DNA of 64,000 bases, from NCBI GenBank assembly GCA_965199235.1, contig CBDAQU010000002.1:992001-1056000 (forward strand), in the 5' to 3' direction. Made by a program: the position numbers and the translations under genes. The notes beneath the pieces are model-generated. The model was not told the DNA's origin. It did not search any database and saw only the letters and a program-made list of their open reading frames with translations. This document shows, one piece after another, positions 47,923 to 57,528 of this stretch (within the stretch, counting starts at the first letter, position 1; the number at the start of each line of letters is the position of its first letter). This DNA is from BOG-908 sp965199235 (GTDB lineage Bacteria > Pseudomonadota > Alphaproteobacteria > Acetobacterales > Acetobacteraceae).

Positions 47923-50900
47923 ATGAGTGGCCTGTTCTCCTTCGTGCTTCGCCAGCGCATCCTGATGGCTGTGCTGACGATCTTCGTCTTCGCCGCCGGC
48001 GTGGTCAGCTTCATCAACCTCAACATAGAGGCCTACCCGGACCCGGTGCCGCCGCTGGTGGACATCGTGACACAGAGCAGCGGCCAGAGTGCCGAGGAGA
48101 TGGAGCGCTACATCACCATCCCGATTGAAGTGCAGATGGCGGGCATCCCGCACATCAACGCCATCCGCACCATCAGCCTGTTCGGCCTGTCGGACGTGAA
48201 GGTGCAGTTCACCTACGACTTCTCCTACGAGGAAGCCGAGCAGCGGGTGATCAACCGCCTTTCGCAGCTTTCGCCGCTGCCCAACGGCGCGCAGCCAGGC
48301 ATCTCGCCCGCTTCGCCCATCGGTGAAATCTTCCGCTACCGCGTGGTGGGGCCGCCAGGATACTCCGTGACCGACCTGAAGACGATCGAGGACTGGATGC
48401 TGGAGCGCCGGTTCAAGGCGGTGCCCGGCGTGATCGACGTGAACGGCTGGGGCGGCAAGACCAAGACGTTCGAAGTTCGGATCGACCAGGACAGGCTGGT
48501 GCATTACGGGCTGACCCTGCCGCAGGTGCTCTCCGCACTGAACAACGCCAACGTCAACGTCGGTGGCCAGACAGTGAATTTCGGTGATCAGGCGGCCGTG
48601 GTGCGCGGCGTGGGCCTGATCCACTCGCTGGACGACATACGCAACACCATGGTCAGCCAGAACAACGGCGCGCCGTTGCGCGTGCGCGACGTGGCCACCG
48701 TCAGCGTGGGCAGCCAGCCGCGTTTGGGCATTGCCGGCGAGGACAACTCCGACGACATCGTGCAGGGCATCGTCCTGATGCGGCGCGGGGCGGAGAGCAT
48801 GCCCACCATACACGCGGTCGAAGCGCTGGTGCACAAGATCAACAGCACAGGCATCCTGCCGCCAGGCGTGCAGATCAAGCGCATCTACGACCGATCCGAC
48901 CTGATCAACGTGACCACGCACACGGTCATGCACAACCTGGTCGAAGGCATCCTGCTGATCTTCGTGCTGCAGTTCGTCTTTTTGGGCGACCTGCGCGCGG
49001 CGCTGATTGTGGCTGCGACGATCCCGTTCGCCTTGAGCTTCGCCATCGGACTGATCCTGCTGCGCGGCGAATCAGCCAACCTCTTATCGGTCGGCGCCAT
49101 CGATTTCGGGCTGATCGTGGACGCGACGGTGATCATGATGGAGAACATCATGCGCCGGCTGTCGCAACCGCCAGGCGACCGTTTCCGCAACTCGAAAATC
49201 CAGTCCATGCGGCCGGCCGACAATCTGCGCGGCCGCGTGCTGACCATCGCCAACGCATCGACGGAGGTCAGCCAGGGCATCTTCTTCGCCGCGGCCATCA
49301 TCATCGCCGCGTTCGTGCCGCTGTTCACGCTCAGCGGGATCGAAGGTCATATCTTCGGCCCCATGGCCAAGACCTACGCATTCGCCATCGCAGGCGGCCT
49401 GATCGCGACCTTCACGGTCACGCCGGCGCTGAGCGCGCTGTTCCTGCCGAAGGTGGTGGAGGAGCGTGAGACGGCGCTGGTGCGCTTCCTGCACCGGATC
49501 ACCATGCCGATGGTCCGGCTGGCGCTCGCCAACCGGCTGCTCTCGGTCGGCGGCATCCTGATCCTGCTCGTGGTGACCGCTCTGTGCTCGCGCTCGCTCG
49601 GGCTGGAGTTCCTGCCCAAGCTGGAGGAGGGAAACCTCTGGGTGCGCGCCACCATGCCGACCTCCATTTCGCTGGAGGCCGGTGATGCCACCGTCAATGG
49701 CATTCGCCGGATCATGAAGAGCTACCCCGAAACGATCACCGTCGTTTCGCAGCATGGCCGCCCCGATGACGGCACCGACGCGACGGGCTTCTTCAACGCG
49801 GAGTTCTTCGTCCCTCTCAAGCCTTTCGACACCTGGCCCTCCGGCGTGGACAAGGCCAAGCTGGTCTCGCAGATGACGGCCAGGCTGACCGCGACCTACC
49901 CCGGCGTGGACTTCAACTTCTCGCAGTACATCGAAGACAACGTCGAGGAGGCCGCCTCCGGCGTGAAGGGCGAGAACAGCGTAAAGCTCTATGGCGGCGA
50001 CCTTGAGGTGCTGGAGCGGACGGCCAACAAGATGGCCGAGGTGATGGGCAGGATACCGGGGGTCACCGATCTGGCGGTGCTTCGGTCGCTCGGACAGCCG
50101 ACGGTCAGGATCGACGTCGACCGTGACCGGGCCGCACGCTACGGCCTGGCGCCGGGCGACGTGAACACCACCGTGCAGACCGCCATCGGCGGCCAGGCTG
50201 CCGGCAATTTGTACGAGAACGGCAGCGACCGTTACTTCCCGATCATCGTCCGCCTCTCCTCCGAATATCGGCGAAGCCTCGACGCCATCAGGCACATCGT
50301 CATCAGTGCGCCCAGCCCGAGCGGCACCGGCACCGTGCCGATCCAGCTCACCGACGTGGCCAGCGTGCAGCTCGCCTCCGGCGCGTCGTTCATCTACCGG
50401 GAAGGGCAGGAGCGCTACATACCGATCAAGTTCTCCGTGCGCGGCCGCGACCTCGGCAGCACAGTCATCGAGGCGCAGCGCGAGGTGGCGCGGCAGGTGG
50501 TGATCCCGGGCGGCTACCATACCGAGTGGGTGGGCGAGTTCGGCAATTTGCAGGAGGCCATCGCACGCCTGTCGATCGTGGTGCCGCTGGCCTTCGCGCT
50601 GATCTGCCTGCTGCTCTACGTGAATTTCGGGTCCATCATCGACATGCTGCTCGCGGCCAGCGTGATCCCGATGGCGCTGATCGGCGGCATACTCATGCTC
50701 TACATCACCGGCACGCCGTTCAGCGTGTCGGCCGCCATCGGCTTTGTGGCCCTGATGGGCATTGCCGCCATGGATGGCATCATCATCGTCACCTACTACA
50801 ACCAGATGATCGATGGCGGCTACGACCGCTTCACCGCCATCGCGCGCACCTGCGAGGTGCAGATGCGCCCTGTGGTGATGACCTGCGTCGTCGCCATGGT

Positions 50901-51093
50901 CGGGCTGTTGCCGGCCGCGGTCTCGACCGGCATCGGCTCCCAGGTGCAGCGGCCTTTGGCCCTGGTCGTCGTCGGCGGGATCAGCCTGGCGCCTGTGCTG
51001 TTCCTGACCGTGCTTCCGGTCCTGATCGACGTGTTCTCCAGGCGAAGCCAGGCGGTGGCGCGGCAGTCCCTGACGCGTGAGGCCGCCGAGTGA
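47923..51093 (+). CDS. RND efflux pump, heavy-metal (CzcA/CusA) subtype
   Basis: 1056 residues, 12 membrane helices and two large periplasmic loops. TM4 reads AIDFGLIVDATVIMMEN (about 392-408), the DFG...D...E proton-relay pattern typical of metal-exporting HME-RND pumps rather than drug pumps (which have two adjacent Asp). N-terminal MSGLFSFVLRQRILMAVLTI is standard. The methionine pairs of CusA cannot be assigned by eye, so substrate is open. Confidence 0.93.
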   Translation: MSGLFSFVLRQRILMAVLTIFVFAAGVVSFINLNIEAYPDPVPPLVDIVTQSSGQSAEEMERYITIPIEVQMAGIPHINAIRTISLFGLSDVKVQFTYDFSYEEAEQRVINRLSQLSPLPNGAQPGISPASPIGEIFRYRVVGPPGYSVTDLKTIEDWMLERRFKAVPGVIDVNGWGGKTKTFEVRIDQDRLVHYGLTLPQVLSALNNANVNVGGQTVNFGDQAAVVRGVGLIHSLDDIRNTMVSQNNGAPLRVRDVATVSVGSQPRLGIAGEDNSDDIVQGIVLMRRGAESMPTIHAVEALVHKINSTGILPPGVQIKRIYDRSDLINVTTHTVMHNLVEGILLIFVLQFVFLGDLRAALIVAATIPFALSFAIGLILLRGESANLLSVGAIDFGLIVDATVIMMENIMRRLSQPPGDRFRNSKIQSMRPADNLRGRVLTIANASTEVSQGIFFAAAIIIAAFVPLFTLSGIEGHIFGPMAKTYAFAIAGGLIATFTVTPALSALFLPKVVEERETALVRFLHRITMPMVRLALANRLLSVGGILILLVVTALCSRSLGLEFLPKLEEGNLWVRATMPTSISLEAGDATVNGIRRIMKSYPETITVVSQHGRPDDGTDATGFFNAEFFVPLKPFDTWPSGVDKAKLVSQMTARLTATYPGVDFNFSQYIEDNVEEAASGVKGENSVKLYGGDLEVLERTANKMAEVMGRIPGVTDLAVLRSLGQPTVRIDVDRDRAARYGLAPGDVNTTVQTAIGGQAAGNLYENGSDRYFPIIVRLSSEYRRSLDAIRHIVISAPSPSGTGTVPIQLTDVASVQLASGASFIYREGQERYIPIKFSVRGRDLGSTVIEAQREVARQVVIPGGYHTEWVGEFGNLQEAIARLSIVVPLAFALICLLLYVNFGSIIDMLLAASVIPMALIGGILMLYITGTPFSVSAAIGFVALMGIAAMDGIIIVTYYNQMIDGGYDRFTAIARTCEVQMRPVVMTCVVAMVGLLPAAVSTGIGSQVQRPLALVVVGGISLAPVLFLTVLPVLIDVFSRRSQAVARQSLTREAAE

Positions 51094-52613
51094 ACCGAAG
51101 TCGCGTAGCGTCCCGGTGCACCGCATCGTTGTGTTCTGTCGGGCTGATACTGTCGGGCTGTGCGGTGGGTCCGGACTATCACCGGCCGCAACCCTCGCAG
51201 AGCCGATCCTACACGCCGGACACTCTGGCGCCGCACGACGCGGCCCAAACCTTTGTCGTCGGCCTGGACGTGCCGGGCGAGTGGTGGACACTGTTCCGCA
51301 GCCGCGCGCTCGACGCGCTGGTCCGGCGCGCCCTGGCGGCAAACCCGACCGTGGCCGCGGCCCAGGCCGCACTGAGGCAGGCGCGTGAAACCGTCTATGC
51401 CCAGGAAGGGTCGTTCTTCCCCGATCTGAGTGCCACCTTCCAGCCGACCCGGAACAAGACGGCGACGCGCAGCGTCTCTGCCATGTCGGGCTACGGCCTG
51501 AACGGCAACCCGTATTACGGCCTGATCACCGCAGAGCTGTCGGTGTCGTACACGCCGGACGTGTTCGGCGGGAACCGGCGGCAGGTCGAATCCCTCGTCG
51601 CGCAGGCCGAGCAGCAACGCTTCCAGCTCGAGGCGACGTACCTTACCCTGACCTCGAACCTGGTTGCAGCAGCCATCAACGAAGCCTCGTTGCGAGCCCA
51701 GATCGTCTCGACCCAGCAGATCATCCTGGCCGAGACGGAACTCCTGACCGTGCTCAAGAAGCAGTACAGCGCGGGGCAGGTGGCGGGGGTGGACGAACTG
51801 GCCCAGGAGGCGGCGCTGGCGCTGGCGCAGTCGGCCCTGCCGACGCTCCAAAAACAGCTCGACGTGCAACGCGACGCGATCGCGACGCTGATCGGCGTGA
51901 CGCCGGATCAGGCCATCCCCGAGACGTTCAACCTGGACGACATCGCACTTCCGCAGTCGCTGCCCGTCAGCATCCCGGCCGATCTGGTGACCCAGAGGCC
52001 CGACGTGCGGCAGGCCGAGGAGGCGCTCCACAGCGCCAGCGCCCTGGTCGGGGTCGCCATCGCCAACCGCCTGCCGTCGCTGACGCTGACGGCCAACGGC
52101 GGCAGCCAGTCGAACTTCTTCCGCGACCTGTTTGCGTCCGGCAACGGGTTCTGGGCGATTGCCGCTGCGGTCACCCAGCCGGTGTTCGACGGCGGCACGC
52201 TGCTTCACAAGGCGCGGGCTGCGCGCGCGGCTCTGGCCCAGGCGCAGGCCCAATACAAAGCGACCACGCTGACCGCGTTCCAGAACGTGGCCGATTCGCT
52301 TCGCGCGCTGCAGGCCGATGCGGACACGCTCGCCGCGGCCCTGGCCGCGCAACGTGCCGCGGCCGCAAGCCTCGACATCGTGCGCCTGCAGGTTCGCTTG
52401 GGCCAGGTGGCCTATCTCGGCATCCTCAATGCCCAGCAGGTGGCATTGCAGGCGCGCCTGACGGCGATCCAGGCGGTCGCAAACCGCCTGGCCGACACCG
52501 CGGCGCTGTTCCAGGCGTTGGGTGGCGGGTGGTGGCATCGCCAGGACGTCGAGGTTCGCGACGTGCACGGCAACAGCGTGCTGGGCGTGCTGGGCGTCGT
52601 CGACCGCCAGTGA
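51090..52613 (+). CDS. TolC/NodT-type outer-membrane efflux lipoprotein
   Basis: 507 residues. GTG start overlaps the pump stop (GTGA). Lipobox LSGC after a signal sequence, then CAVGPDYHRPQ as usual in NodT proteins. Two long coiled-coil repeats: ALAANPTVAAAQAALRQARE and LVTQRPDVRQAEEALHSASA. Completes the tripartite pump. Confidence 0.92.
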   Translation: MNRSRVASRCTASLCSVGLILSGCAVGPDYHRPQPSQSRSYTPDTLAPHDAAQTFVVGLDVPGEWWTLFRSRALDALVRRALAANPTVAAAQAALRQARETVYAQEGSFFPDLSATFQPTRNKTATRSVSAMSGYGLNGNPYYGLITAELSVSYTPDVFGGNRRQVESLVAQAEQQRFQLEATYLTLTSNLVAAAINEASLRAQIVSTQQIILAETELLTVLKKQYSAGQVAGVDELAQEAALALAQSALPTLQKQLDVQRDAIATLIGVTPDQAIPETFNLDDIALPQSLPVSIPADLVTQRPDVRQAEEALHSASALVGVAIANRLPSLTLTANGGSQSNFFRDLFASGNGFWAIAAAVTQPVFDGGTLLHKARAARAALAQAQAQYKATTLTAFQNVADSLRALQADADTLAAALAAQRAAAASLDIVRLQVRLGQVAYLGILNAQQVALQARLTAIQAVANRLADTAALFQALGGGWWHRQDVEVRDVHGNSVLGVLGVVDRQ

Positions 52614-52935
52614 GGCGGTTCGGCTGGAGCCGAGCGTCTGACGCCACGGCCTGGCGAACCACCATGGCGAGCGGATACTTGTATCTAGCCACTCCGGCTA
52701 GACCGGTTCCACGCAGAGTGTTCGCCAGTAGGCGGACCTGAAACCGCTCATGCCATTATTCGGCGAGCAATTTCATCACTCCGACCATTCAAGTCTGCGT
52801 GACACTGCTCTGACGTCACCCAAACTCAAGATAGGCCAACCTCGTGCTCAACCTGGTGGGTGATGCACGCCGTTCCGGCGCAGTAAAACCAAACCGGGCC
52901 CGGGCGTTTTCCGCATAGGCTGCAGGAGTGGATCG
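52614..52935. other. Intergenic region between efflux and oxidation operons
   Basis: Holds repeat copy B (52695-52815). The remainder, 52816-52935, contains GGCTGCAGGAG before the GMC oxidoreductase ATG and presumably its promoter; no clear boxes seen. Confidence 0.5.
52695..52815 (+). repeat. Dispersed two-hairpin element, copy B
   Basis: First hairpin GTTCGCC-AGTA-GGCGGAC, second ATCACTCCGACC with AGTCTGCGTGAC-type arms. Compared with copy A the first stem changes on both sides (GTCCGCG/CGCGGAC to GTTCGCC/GGCGGAC), keeping pairing by a C-G to G-C... swap at its inner pair and a G-U. Confidence 0.8.
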
Positions 52936-54531
52936 ATGGGCACGCATTACGACGTCATCGTCATCGGCAGCGGTCCAGGGGGCGCATCGCTGGCCAGCAG
53001 GCTGGCGCCGACCGGCAAGCGCGTCCTGATGATCGAGCGCGGCGATTACCTGCCGCGCGAACAGGCCAATTGGGACAGCAAGACCGTGTTCGTGGACGGC
53101 AAGTACCAGGCCGAGGAGACGTGGTACGGCACCAAGGGAGAAAGCTTCCGTCCCGGCCTGCATTACTGCGTCGGCGGAAACTCGAAGGTCTATGGCGCGG
53201 CGCTGTTCCGCCTGCGCGAACGTGATTTTCAGGAGGTCGTGCACCAGGAAGGCGTCTCGCCAGCCTGGCCGCTGGGCTACGAGGCATTCGAGCCGTTCTA
53301 CACGGAGGCCGAACATCTCTACGCGGTGCATGGACAGCGCGGCGAGGACCCGCTCGACCCGCCGGCGAGCGGACCCTACCCGTTCCCGCCCGTCGCGCAC
53401 GAGCGCGCGGTGCAGGGCCTGCATGACGGCCTGACCGCGCAGGGTCTGCACCCCTACCATCTGCCGCTCGGCATCCGGCTGGAGGAACGGGACGGACGGC
53501 CCACGCCCACCAGCATCTGCATACGCTGCGACGCGTTCGACGGCTTCCCGTGCCTGCTGAACGGCAAGGCGGACGCGCAGGTGATGTGCGTGGACCCGAC
53601 CTTGGCCGCCCACCCGAATTTCGAGCTGTTGACCCGCGCCTATGTCGAGAGGCTGGACACCGACGCCTCCGGACGCGTCGTCAACGGCGTTCAGGTGAAG
53701 CGGGACGGGCAGACCGAGCGCTACAGCGCAGACATCGTGGTGGTCGCGGCGGGAGCGCTGTCGTCGGCGCTGCTGCTGCTGCGCTCGGCCAGCGACGCAC
53801 ACCCGAACGGCCTGGCCAACGGGTCGGACCAGGTCGGCCGCAACTACATGCGCCACAACCAGTCCGTGCTGATGGCGCTGATGCGCGAGCCGAACCACAC
53901 GATCTTCCAGAAGACGCTGGCGATCAGCGACTTCTACTTCGGCGCCGACGACTGGGAATATCCGCTCGGCCTGATACAGATGTGCGCCAGTTCGCATGCA
54001 GAGCAGATCAAGGGCGAGTCGCTGCCGTCATGGCTGGAGTGGTTCCCGGACATGCCGTTCGACAAGATGGCGCTTCACTCGATGGATTTCTGGCTCTCGT
54101 CGGAAGACCTGCCGCGGCCGGAGAACCGCATCTTCTACGACGGCGACCGCGTGGTGCTGGACGTGGAGGAGCAGGGACGCGAGGCGCATCGCCGCCTCCG
54201 CAAGAAGCTGGAGCACTATCTCAGCCGGGTGGGCGCGCATCCCATCCTGCTGGAACGCCGGCTCTACCTCGGCAAGGGTATCCCGATCAGCGGCACCGCC
54301 CACCAGGCGGGAACCCTGCGTTTCGGCACCGATCCGCAAAACTCCGTGCTCGACCTGAACTGCCGCGCGCACGAGGTCGACAACCTCTACGTCACCGATG
54401 CGAGCTTTTTCCCTTCCATCGCCGCGGTGAACCCGACGCTGACGATCATCGCCAACGCGCTGCGCGTGGCCGCCCACATCCAGGAAAGGCTCGGCGCGAC
54501 AATGCCGGCCCGCGAGACGGTCGCCGCATGA
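52936..54531 (+). CDS. GMC-family FAD oxidoreductase
   Basis: 531 residues. FAD-binding VIVIGSGPGGASLASRLA (about 8-25), then GGNSKVYGAALFR, and a C-terminal GMC domain with active-site His in SGTAHQAGTLRFG and Asn in SFFPSIAAVNPTLTI. Oxidises an alcohol or sugar; in this family many act on polyols or sugars and pass electrons on. First gene of an operon with DoxX, cupin, SMP-30 and VOC genes. Confidence 0.92.
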   Translation: MGTHYDVIVIGSGPGGASLASRLAPTGKRVLMIERGDYLPREQANWDSKTVFVDGKYQAEETWYGTKGESFRPGLHYCVGGNSKVYGAALFRLRERDFQEVVHQEGVSPAWPLGYEAFEPFYTEAEHLYAVHGQRGEDPLDPPASGPYPFPPVAHERAVQGLHDGLTAQGLHPYHLPLGIRLEERDGRPTPTSICIRCDAFDGFPCLLNGKADAQVMCVDPTLAAHPNFELLTRAYVERLDTDASGRVVNGVQVKRDGQTERYSADIVVVAAGALSSALLLLRSASDAHPNGLANGSDQVGRNYMRHNQSVLMALMREPNHTIFQKTLAISDFYFGADDWEYPLGLIQMCASSHAEQIKGESLPSWLEWFPDMPFDKMALHSMDFWLSSEDLPRPENRIFYDGDRVVLDVEEQGREAHRRLRKKLEHYLSRVGAHPILLERRLYLGKGIPISGTAHQAGTLRFGTDPQNSVLDLNCRAHEVDNLYVTDASFFPSIAAVNPTLTIIANALRVAAHIQERLGATMPARETVAA

Positions 54532-54992
54532 CCGCGGACGTGCTGTCCGTCGTCGCGGTCCGCTATCTGCTGGTGATGCTGTTCTTCCCGTTCAGCGCGC
54601 TCGACAAGATGCTCAACTTCCGTGGCGCGGTCGGCCAGGCAAGCGAGATGGCGCCACGGGGCATCGCCGTGCTGCTGATCCTGGGCGGGCTGTGCGTGGA
54701 GATCGTCATGCCGGTCGCGATCCTCAGCGGCGTCGCGGACAGGCTCGCAGGCCTGATCATGGCGGGCTACTGCATGGTGACCGCGCTGCTGTGGAAGCAG
54801 TTCTGGAAGCCAGGCGACTTCTGGCAGGGCGGCGACAGCAAGGGCCGCGGCCTGTTCTGGGATTTTCTGAAGAACTTTTCGCTGGCGGGCGGTTTTCTGC
54901 TGCTTGTGGTGGGCGCGCACGGGTCGGCCACCGCGTTCCTGAACCATCCTTTCGCGTCCTCCCACCCCTATGCGCAGCAGGTAAGCCCATGA
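54528..54992 (+). CDS. DoxX-like membrane protein
   Basis: 154 residues, four hydrophobic helices. FSALDKMLNFRGAVGQASEM matches DoxX proteins. The ATG overlaps the GMC stop (ATGA). DoxX members sit with oxidoreductases and are thought to link to quinones; here it could pass electrons from the GMC enzyme to the respiratory chain. Confidence 0.82.
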   Translation: MTADVLSVVAVRYLLVMLFFPFSALDKMLNFRGAVGQASEMAPRGIAVLLILGGLCVEIVMPVAILSGVADRLAGLIMAGYCMVTALLWKQFWKPGDFWQGGDSKGRGLFWDFLKNFSLAGGFLLLVVGAHGSATAFLNHPFASSHPYAQQVSP

Positions 54993-55438
54993 GCAGCCCA
55001 GGAGCCAAGCCCACCGTCGGCTACTGGCATCTGTGGACCGACGAGAACGGGGTCAGCCACCAGCAGCGCTGCGCGCTGGAGAATTTCGAGCTTAAGGGCG
55101 TGGGTCCCGCCGACCCGCAATGGAACGATCGGCAGCAGCGCAGCGAGGCGACCGCCGTGTTCACCGTGCAGCCCGTCGGCTGGGTGGGCGAGTGGCACGA
55201 GAACCCGGCGCCGCAATGGATCGTGCCGCTCTCCGGACGCTGGTGGGTGGAGGCGATGGACGGCACGCGCGTGGAGATGGGGCCTGGCGAGATCTCGCTC
55301 GGCGAGGATCAGGGCTGCGTCAAGGACGGCCAGGGGCGATGCGGGCACCGCTCTGGCACGATCGGCGATGAACCGGCGGTGCTGATGACGGTCCAGCTGC
55401 ACGTGCCGCCGGTCAGGCGAGCCTGCCACGTGTCGTAG
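54989..55438 (+). CDS. Cupin-domain protein
   Basis: 149 residues. Cupin-like strand pattern: WVGEWHENPAPQWIVPLSGR, WVEAMDGTRVEMGPGEISL, then GCGHRSG-type His region (GRCGHRSGTIGDEP). The first metal motif is partly kept (WHENPAPQW). ATG overlaps the DoxX stop. Role in the pathway unknown; isomerase or sensor. Confidence 0.78.
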   Translation: MSSPGAKPTVGYWHLWTDENGVSHQQRCALENFELKGVGPADPQWNDRQQRSEATAVFTVQPVGWVGEWHENPAPQWIVPLSGRWWVEAMDGTRVEMGPGEISLGEDQGCVKDGQGRCGHRSGTIGDEPAVLMTVQLHVPPVRRACHVS

Positions 55439-55440
55439 GA

Positions 55441-56343
55441 ATGGAGGATTTCGAGGTCATCGACCCGGCTTTTTCCGAGCTGGTTCTGCCCAACGCTCCG
55501 TTGCTGACCCTGGGCGAGGGCTACGCCTGGCTGGAAGGCCCTGTCTGGTTCGCAGACGCCAACCAGTTGCTGGTCAGCGACCTGCCCAACGACCGCATCC
55601 TGCGCTGGACCGAGGACGGCGGCGTTTCGGTGTTCCGGCAACCCTCCGGCTTCGCAAACGGACATACGCGCGACCGCCAGGGGCGTCTGATCGGCTGTTC
55701 CCACCGGCACCGCTGCGTGACAAGGACCGAGCTCGACGGCAGCGAGACGGTGCTTGCCGACCGCTACCGTGGCAAGCGCCTGAACGGGCCGAACGACGTG
55801 GTGGTGCACAGCGATGGCGGGGTCTGGTTCACCGACCCCATCTACGGCACCAACACGGATTACGAGGGAGGCAAGCAGGTTCGCGAGTCGCCCGTTGCAG
55901 TCTACAGGATCGACCCATCGACGGGCGGTCTGCAGGTGGTGGCGGACGAGTTCGCGGGGCCGAACGGCCTGTGCTTTTCGCCGGACGAGCGGCTGCTGTA
56001 CGTTGCCGAAAGCGGGGCGCATTTTGGGAATGACCCGCGCCGTCACATCCACGTCTTCGATGTGCTGGACGGATGCCGCCTGGCCAACGGGCGCGCGTTC
56101 CACACCGTTTCGCCCGGCTTGGCGGACGGCTTGCGTTGCGACGAGGACGGGCGGCTATGGACCAGTGCCGCGGACGGAGTGCACTGCATCAGCCCCGATG
56201 GCCGGCTGCTGGGCAAGATCCGCACGCCTGCCACCGTCGCCAACCTTGCCTTCGGCGGCCGCAACAGGTCGCGCCTGTTCATCTGCGTCTCCCACACGCT
56301 GATGGCCGTCTACACGAACGTTCGTGGTGCGCAGCGCCCTTGA
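55441..56343 (+). CDS. SMP-30/gluconolactonase-like protein
   Basis: 300 residues, six-bladed propeller pattern: EGPVWFADANQLLVSDLPND, GPNDVVVHSDGGVWFTDP, GPNGLCFSPDERLLYV, with metal ligands Glu in the first and Asn/Asp in the later ones. Hydrolyses lactones, fitting an upstream sugar or polyol oxidase. The last residues RGAQRP match the 23-bp repeat that follows, so the natural C-terminus was altered by the expansion. Confidence 0.9.
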   Translation: MEDFEVIDPAFSELVLPNAPLLTLGEGYAWLEGPVWFADANQLLVSDLPNDRILRWTEDGGVSVFRQPSGFANGHTRDRQGRLIGCSHRHRCVTRTELDGSETVLADRYRGKRLNGPNDVVVHSDGGVWFTDPIYGTNTDYEGGKQVRESPVAVYRIDPSTGGLQVVADEFAGPNGLCFSPDERLLYVAESGAHFGNDPRRHIHVFDVLDGCRLANGRAFHTVSPGLADGLRCDEDGRLWTSAADGVHCISPDGRLLGKIRTPATVANLAFGGRNRSRLFICVSHTLMAVYTNVRGAQRP

Positions 56344-56480
56344 GATATGGTGCGTAGCGCCCTTGAGATATGGTGCGCAGCGCCCGTGAGATGTGGTGCG
56401 CAGCGCCCGTGAGATGTGGTGCGCAGCGCCCGTGAGACGTGGTGCGCAGCGCCCGTGAGACGTGGTGCGCAGCGGCCATG
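56317..56480 (+). repeat. 23-bp tandem repeat forming a chain of minicistrons
   Basis: Seven copies of a 23-bp unit. The SMP-30 stop (56341-56343) overlaps a TTG; start codons then recur at 56340, 56363, 56386, 56409, 56432 and 56455 before the ATG of the next gene at 56478. Units two to six each read Met-Arg-(Tyr/Cys/Arg)-Gly-Ala-Gln-Arg-Pro-stop, with the stop overlapping the next start (GTGA, finally ATGA). The first unit is closed early by TAG. Confidence 0.9.
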
Positions 56481-57335
56481 AGGGCGCAGGCCATCCTGCA
56501 TGTCAGCCTTACCGTCGCCGATCTTGCGGCAGCAGAGGCGTTCTACGTCGGCGCGCTGGGGTTTTCGCGCCAGGGCACGGTGCGCAGGGTAGACCCTGTG
56601 CTGGCCGGGCTGCTCGGCGCCGACAGCCTTCACACGCTGCTGCTGCAACGGGGCCAGCAGGTTCTGGAACTCGCCGCATTCGATCCGCCGGGCAGCGCCT
56701 ATCCGCCAAGCCGGAGCAGCAACGACCTCTGGTTCCAGCATCTGGCCTTGGCGACGAGTGATGTGGCCGCCGCAATGCGGGGGCTGGCCGGCACGCCGCA
56801 CGAAGCCATCTCGATGACCGGAGCCCAGCCGCTTCCCGGCGGCATCGTGGCCTGCAAGTTCCGCGACCCGGAGGGGCATCCGCTGGAGCTGATCGCCTTC
56901 CCGGACCAGGACCGGGCGACCGCCGGCGGCATCGACCACACTGCCATCTCGGTGGCCGATGCGGCGGCAAGCGTGCGTTTCTACACCAACACTCTGGGGT
57001 TCACGGTCGCGAGCCGGCAGGTGAACACCGGCCCAGCGCAGGACGCGCTGGACGGCCTGGACGGCACGCTGGTCGACGTCGTCGCGCTGGCGCCTGGCCG
57101 CCCTGCGCCGCATCTGGAGCTTCTCTGCTACCGCAACCCGCGAGGGCGCCCGGCGGAGATGCTGCGGCCAGCCGACATCGCGGCAAGCCGCCTGGTGCTG
57201 CTGGTCGACGATCTGAGCCGCCACGCGGGCGCGGTCACGCTGCCAGACGGCACACGCGCCGCCCTGACGCACGACCCGGACGGCCACGCTCTGCTCCTTC
57301 AAACGGTGCCGCTTGAGCCTTCGATCATGCCCTAG
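56478..57335 (+). CDS. Two-domain VOC (glyoxalase/dioxygenase-like) protein
   Basis: 285 residues, two VOC repeats: ILHVSLTVADLAAAEAFYVG to CKFRDPEGHPLELIAF, and GIDHTAISVADAAASVRFYT onward to LTHDPDGHALLL. Metal ligands His/Glu are visible in each. Last gene of the oxidation operon; may be a ring-cleaving dioxygenase or isomerase. The ATG is the last start in the repeat chain. Confidence 0.87.
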   Translation: MRAQAILHVSLTVADLAAAEAFYVGALGFSRQGTVRRVDPVLAGLLGADSLHTLLLQRGQQVLELAAFDPPGSAYPPSRSSNDLWFQHLALATSDVAAAMRGLAGTPHEAISMTGAQPLPGGIVACKFRDPEGHPLELIAFPDQDRATAGGIDHTAISVADAAASVRFYTNTLGFTVASRQVNTGPAQDALDGLDGTLVDVVALAPGRPAPHLELLCYRNPRGRPAEMLRPADIAASRLVLLVDDLSRHAGAVTLPDGTRAALTHDPDGHALLLQTVPLEPSIMP

Positions 57336-57362
57336 TCTTGGTCGCCGTCAGCAGCGCCTCTG

Positions 57363-57465
57363 ATATCGCTCGGCTTTGGGATCGACATAGCTAAACCGAA
57401 GGCAAGTCCTTCTTTTTTGCAAAAAAGAAGCAAAAAACCTCTGTCCGGCTGTCGCGGATCATATC
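57363..57465 (+). terminator. Palindromic intergenic element E
   Basis: Contains a 22-bp perfect palindrome at 57409-57430 with T/A runs, flanked by GGCAAGTCC and by CTCGGCTTTGGGATCGACA. It matches the second half of element D in reverse. Lies after the VOC gene and before the ABC exporter, consistent with a terminator of the operon. Confidence 0.75.
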
Positions 57466-57528
57466 ACTCGACCCGCGCTGTCTCGATACCGGGCTTGACC
57501 CCACGGCAGCACCGCGCCAACGGACGCC

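Noticed and set aside
56317..56480. The 23-bp array as a CRISPR or iteron origin
   Set aside because: No spacers, and the units carry coupled start and stop codons joining two operon genes; no replication gene is near.
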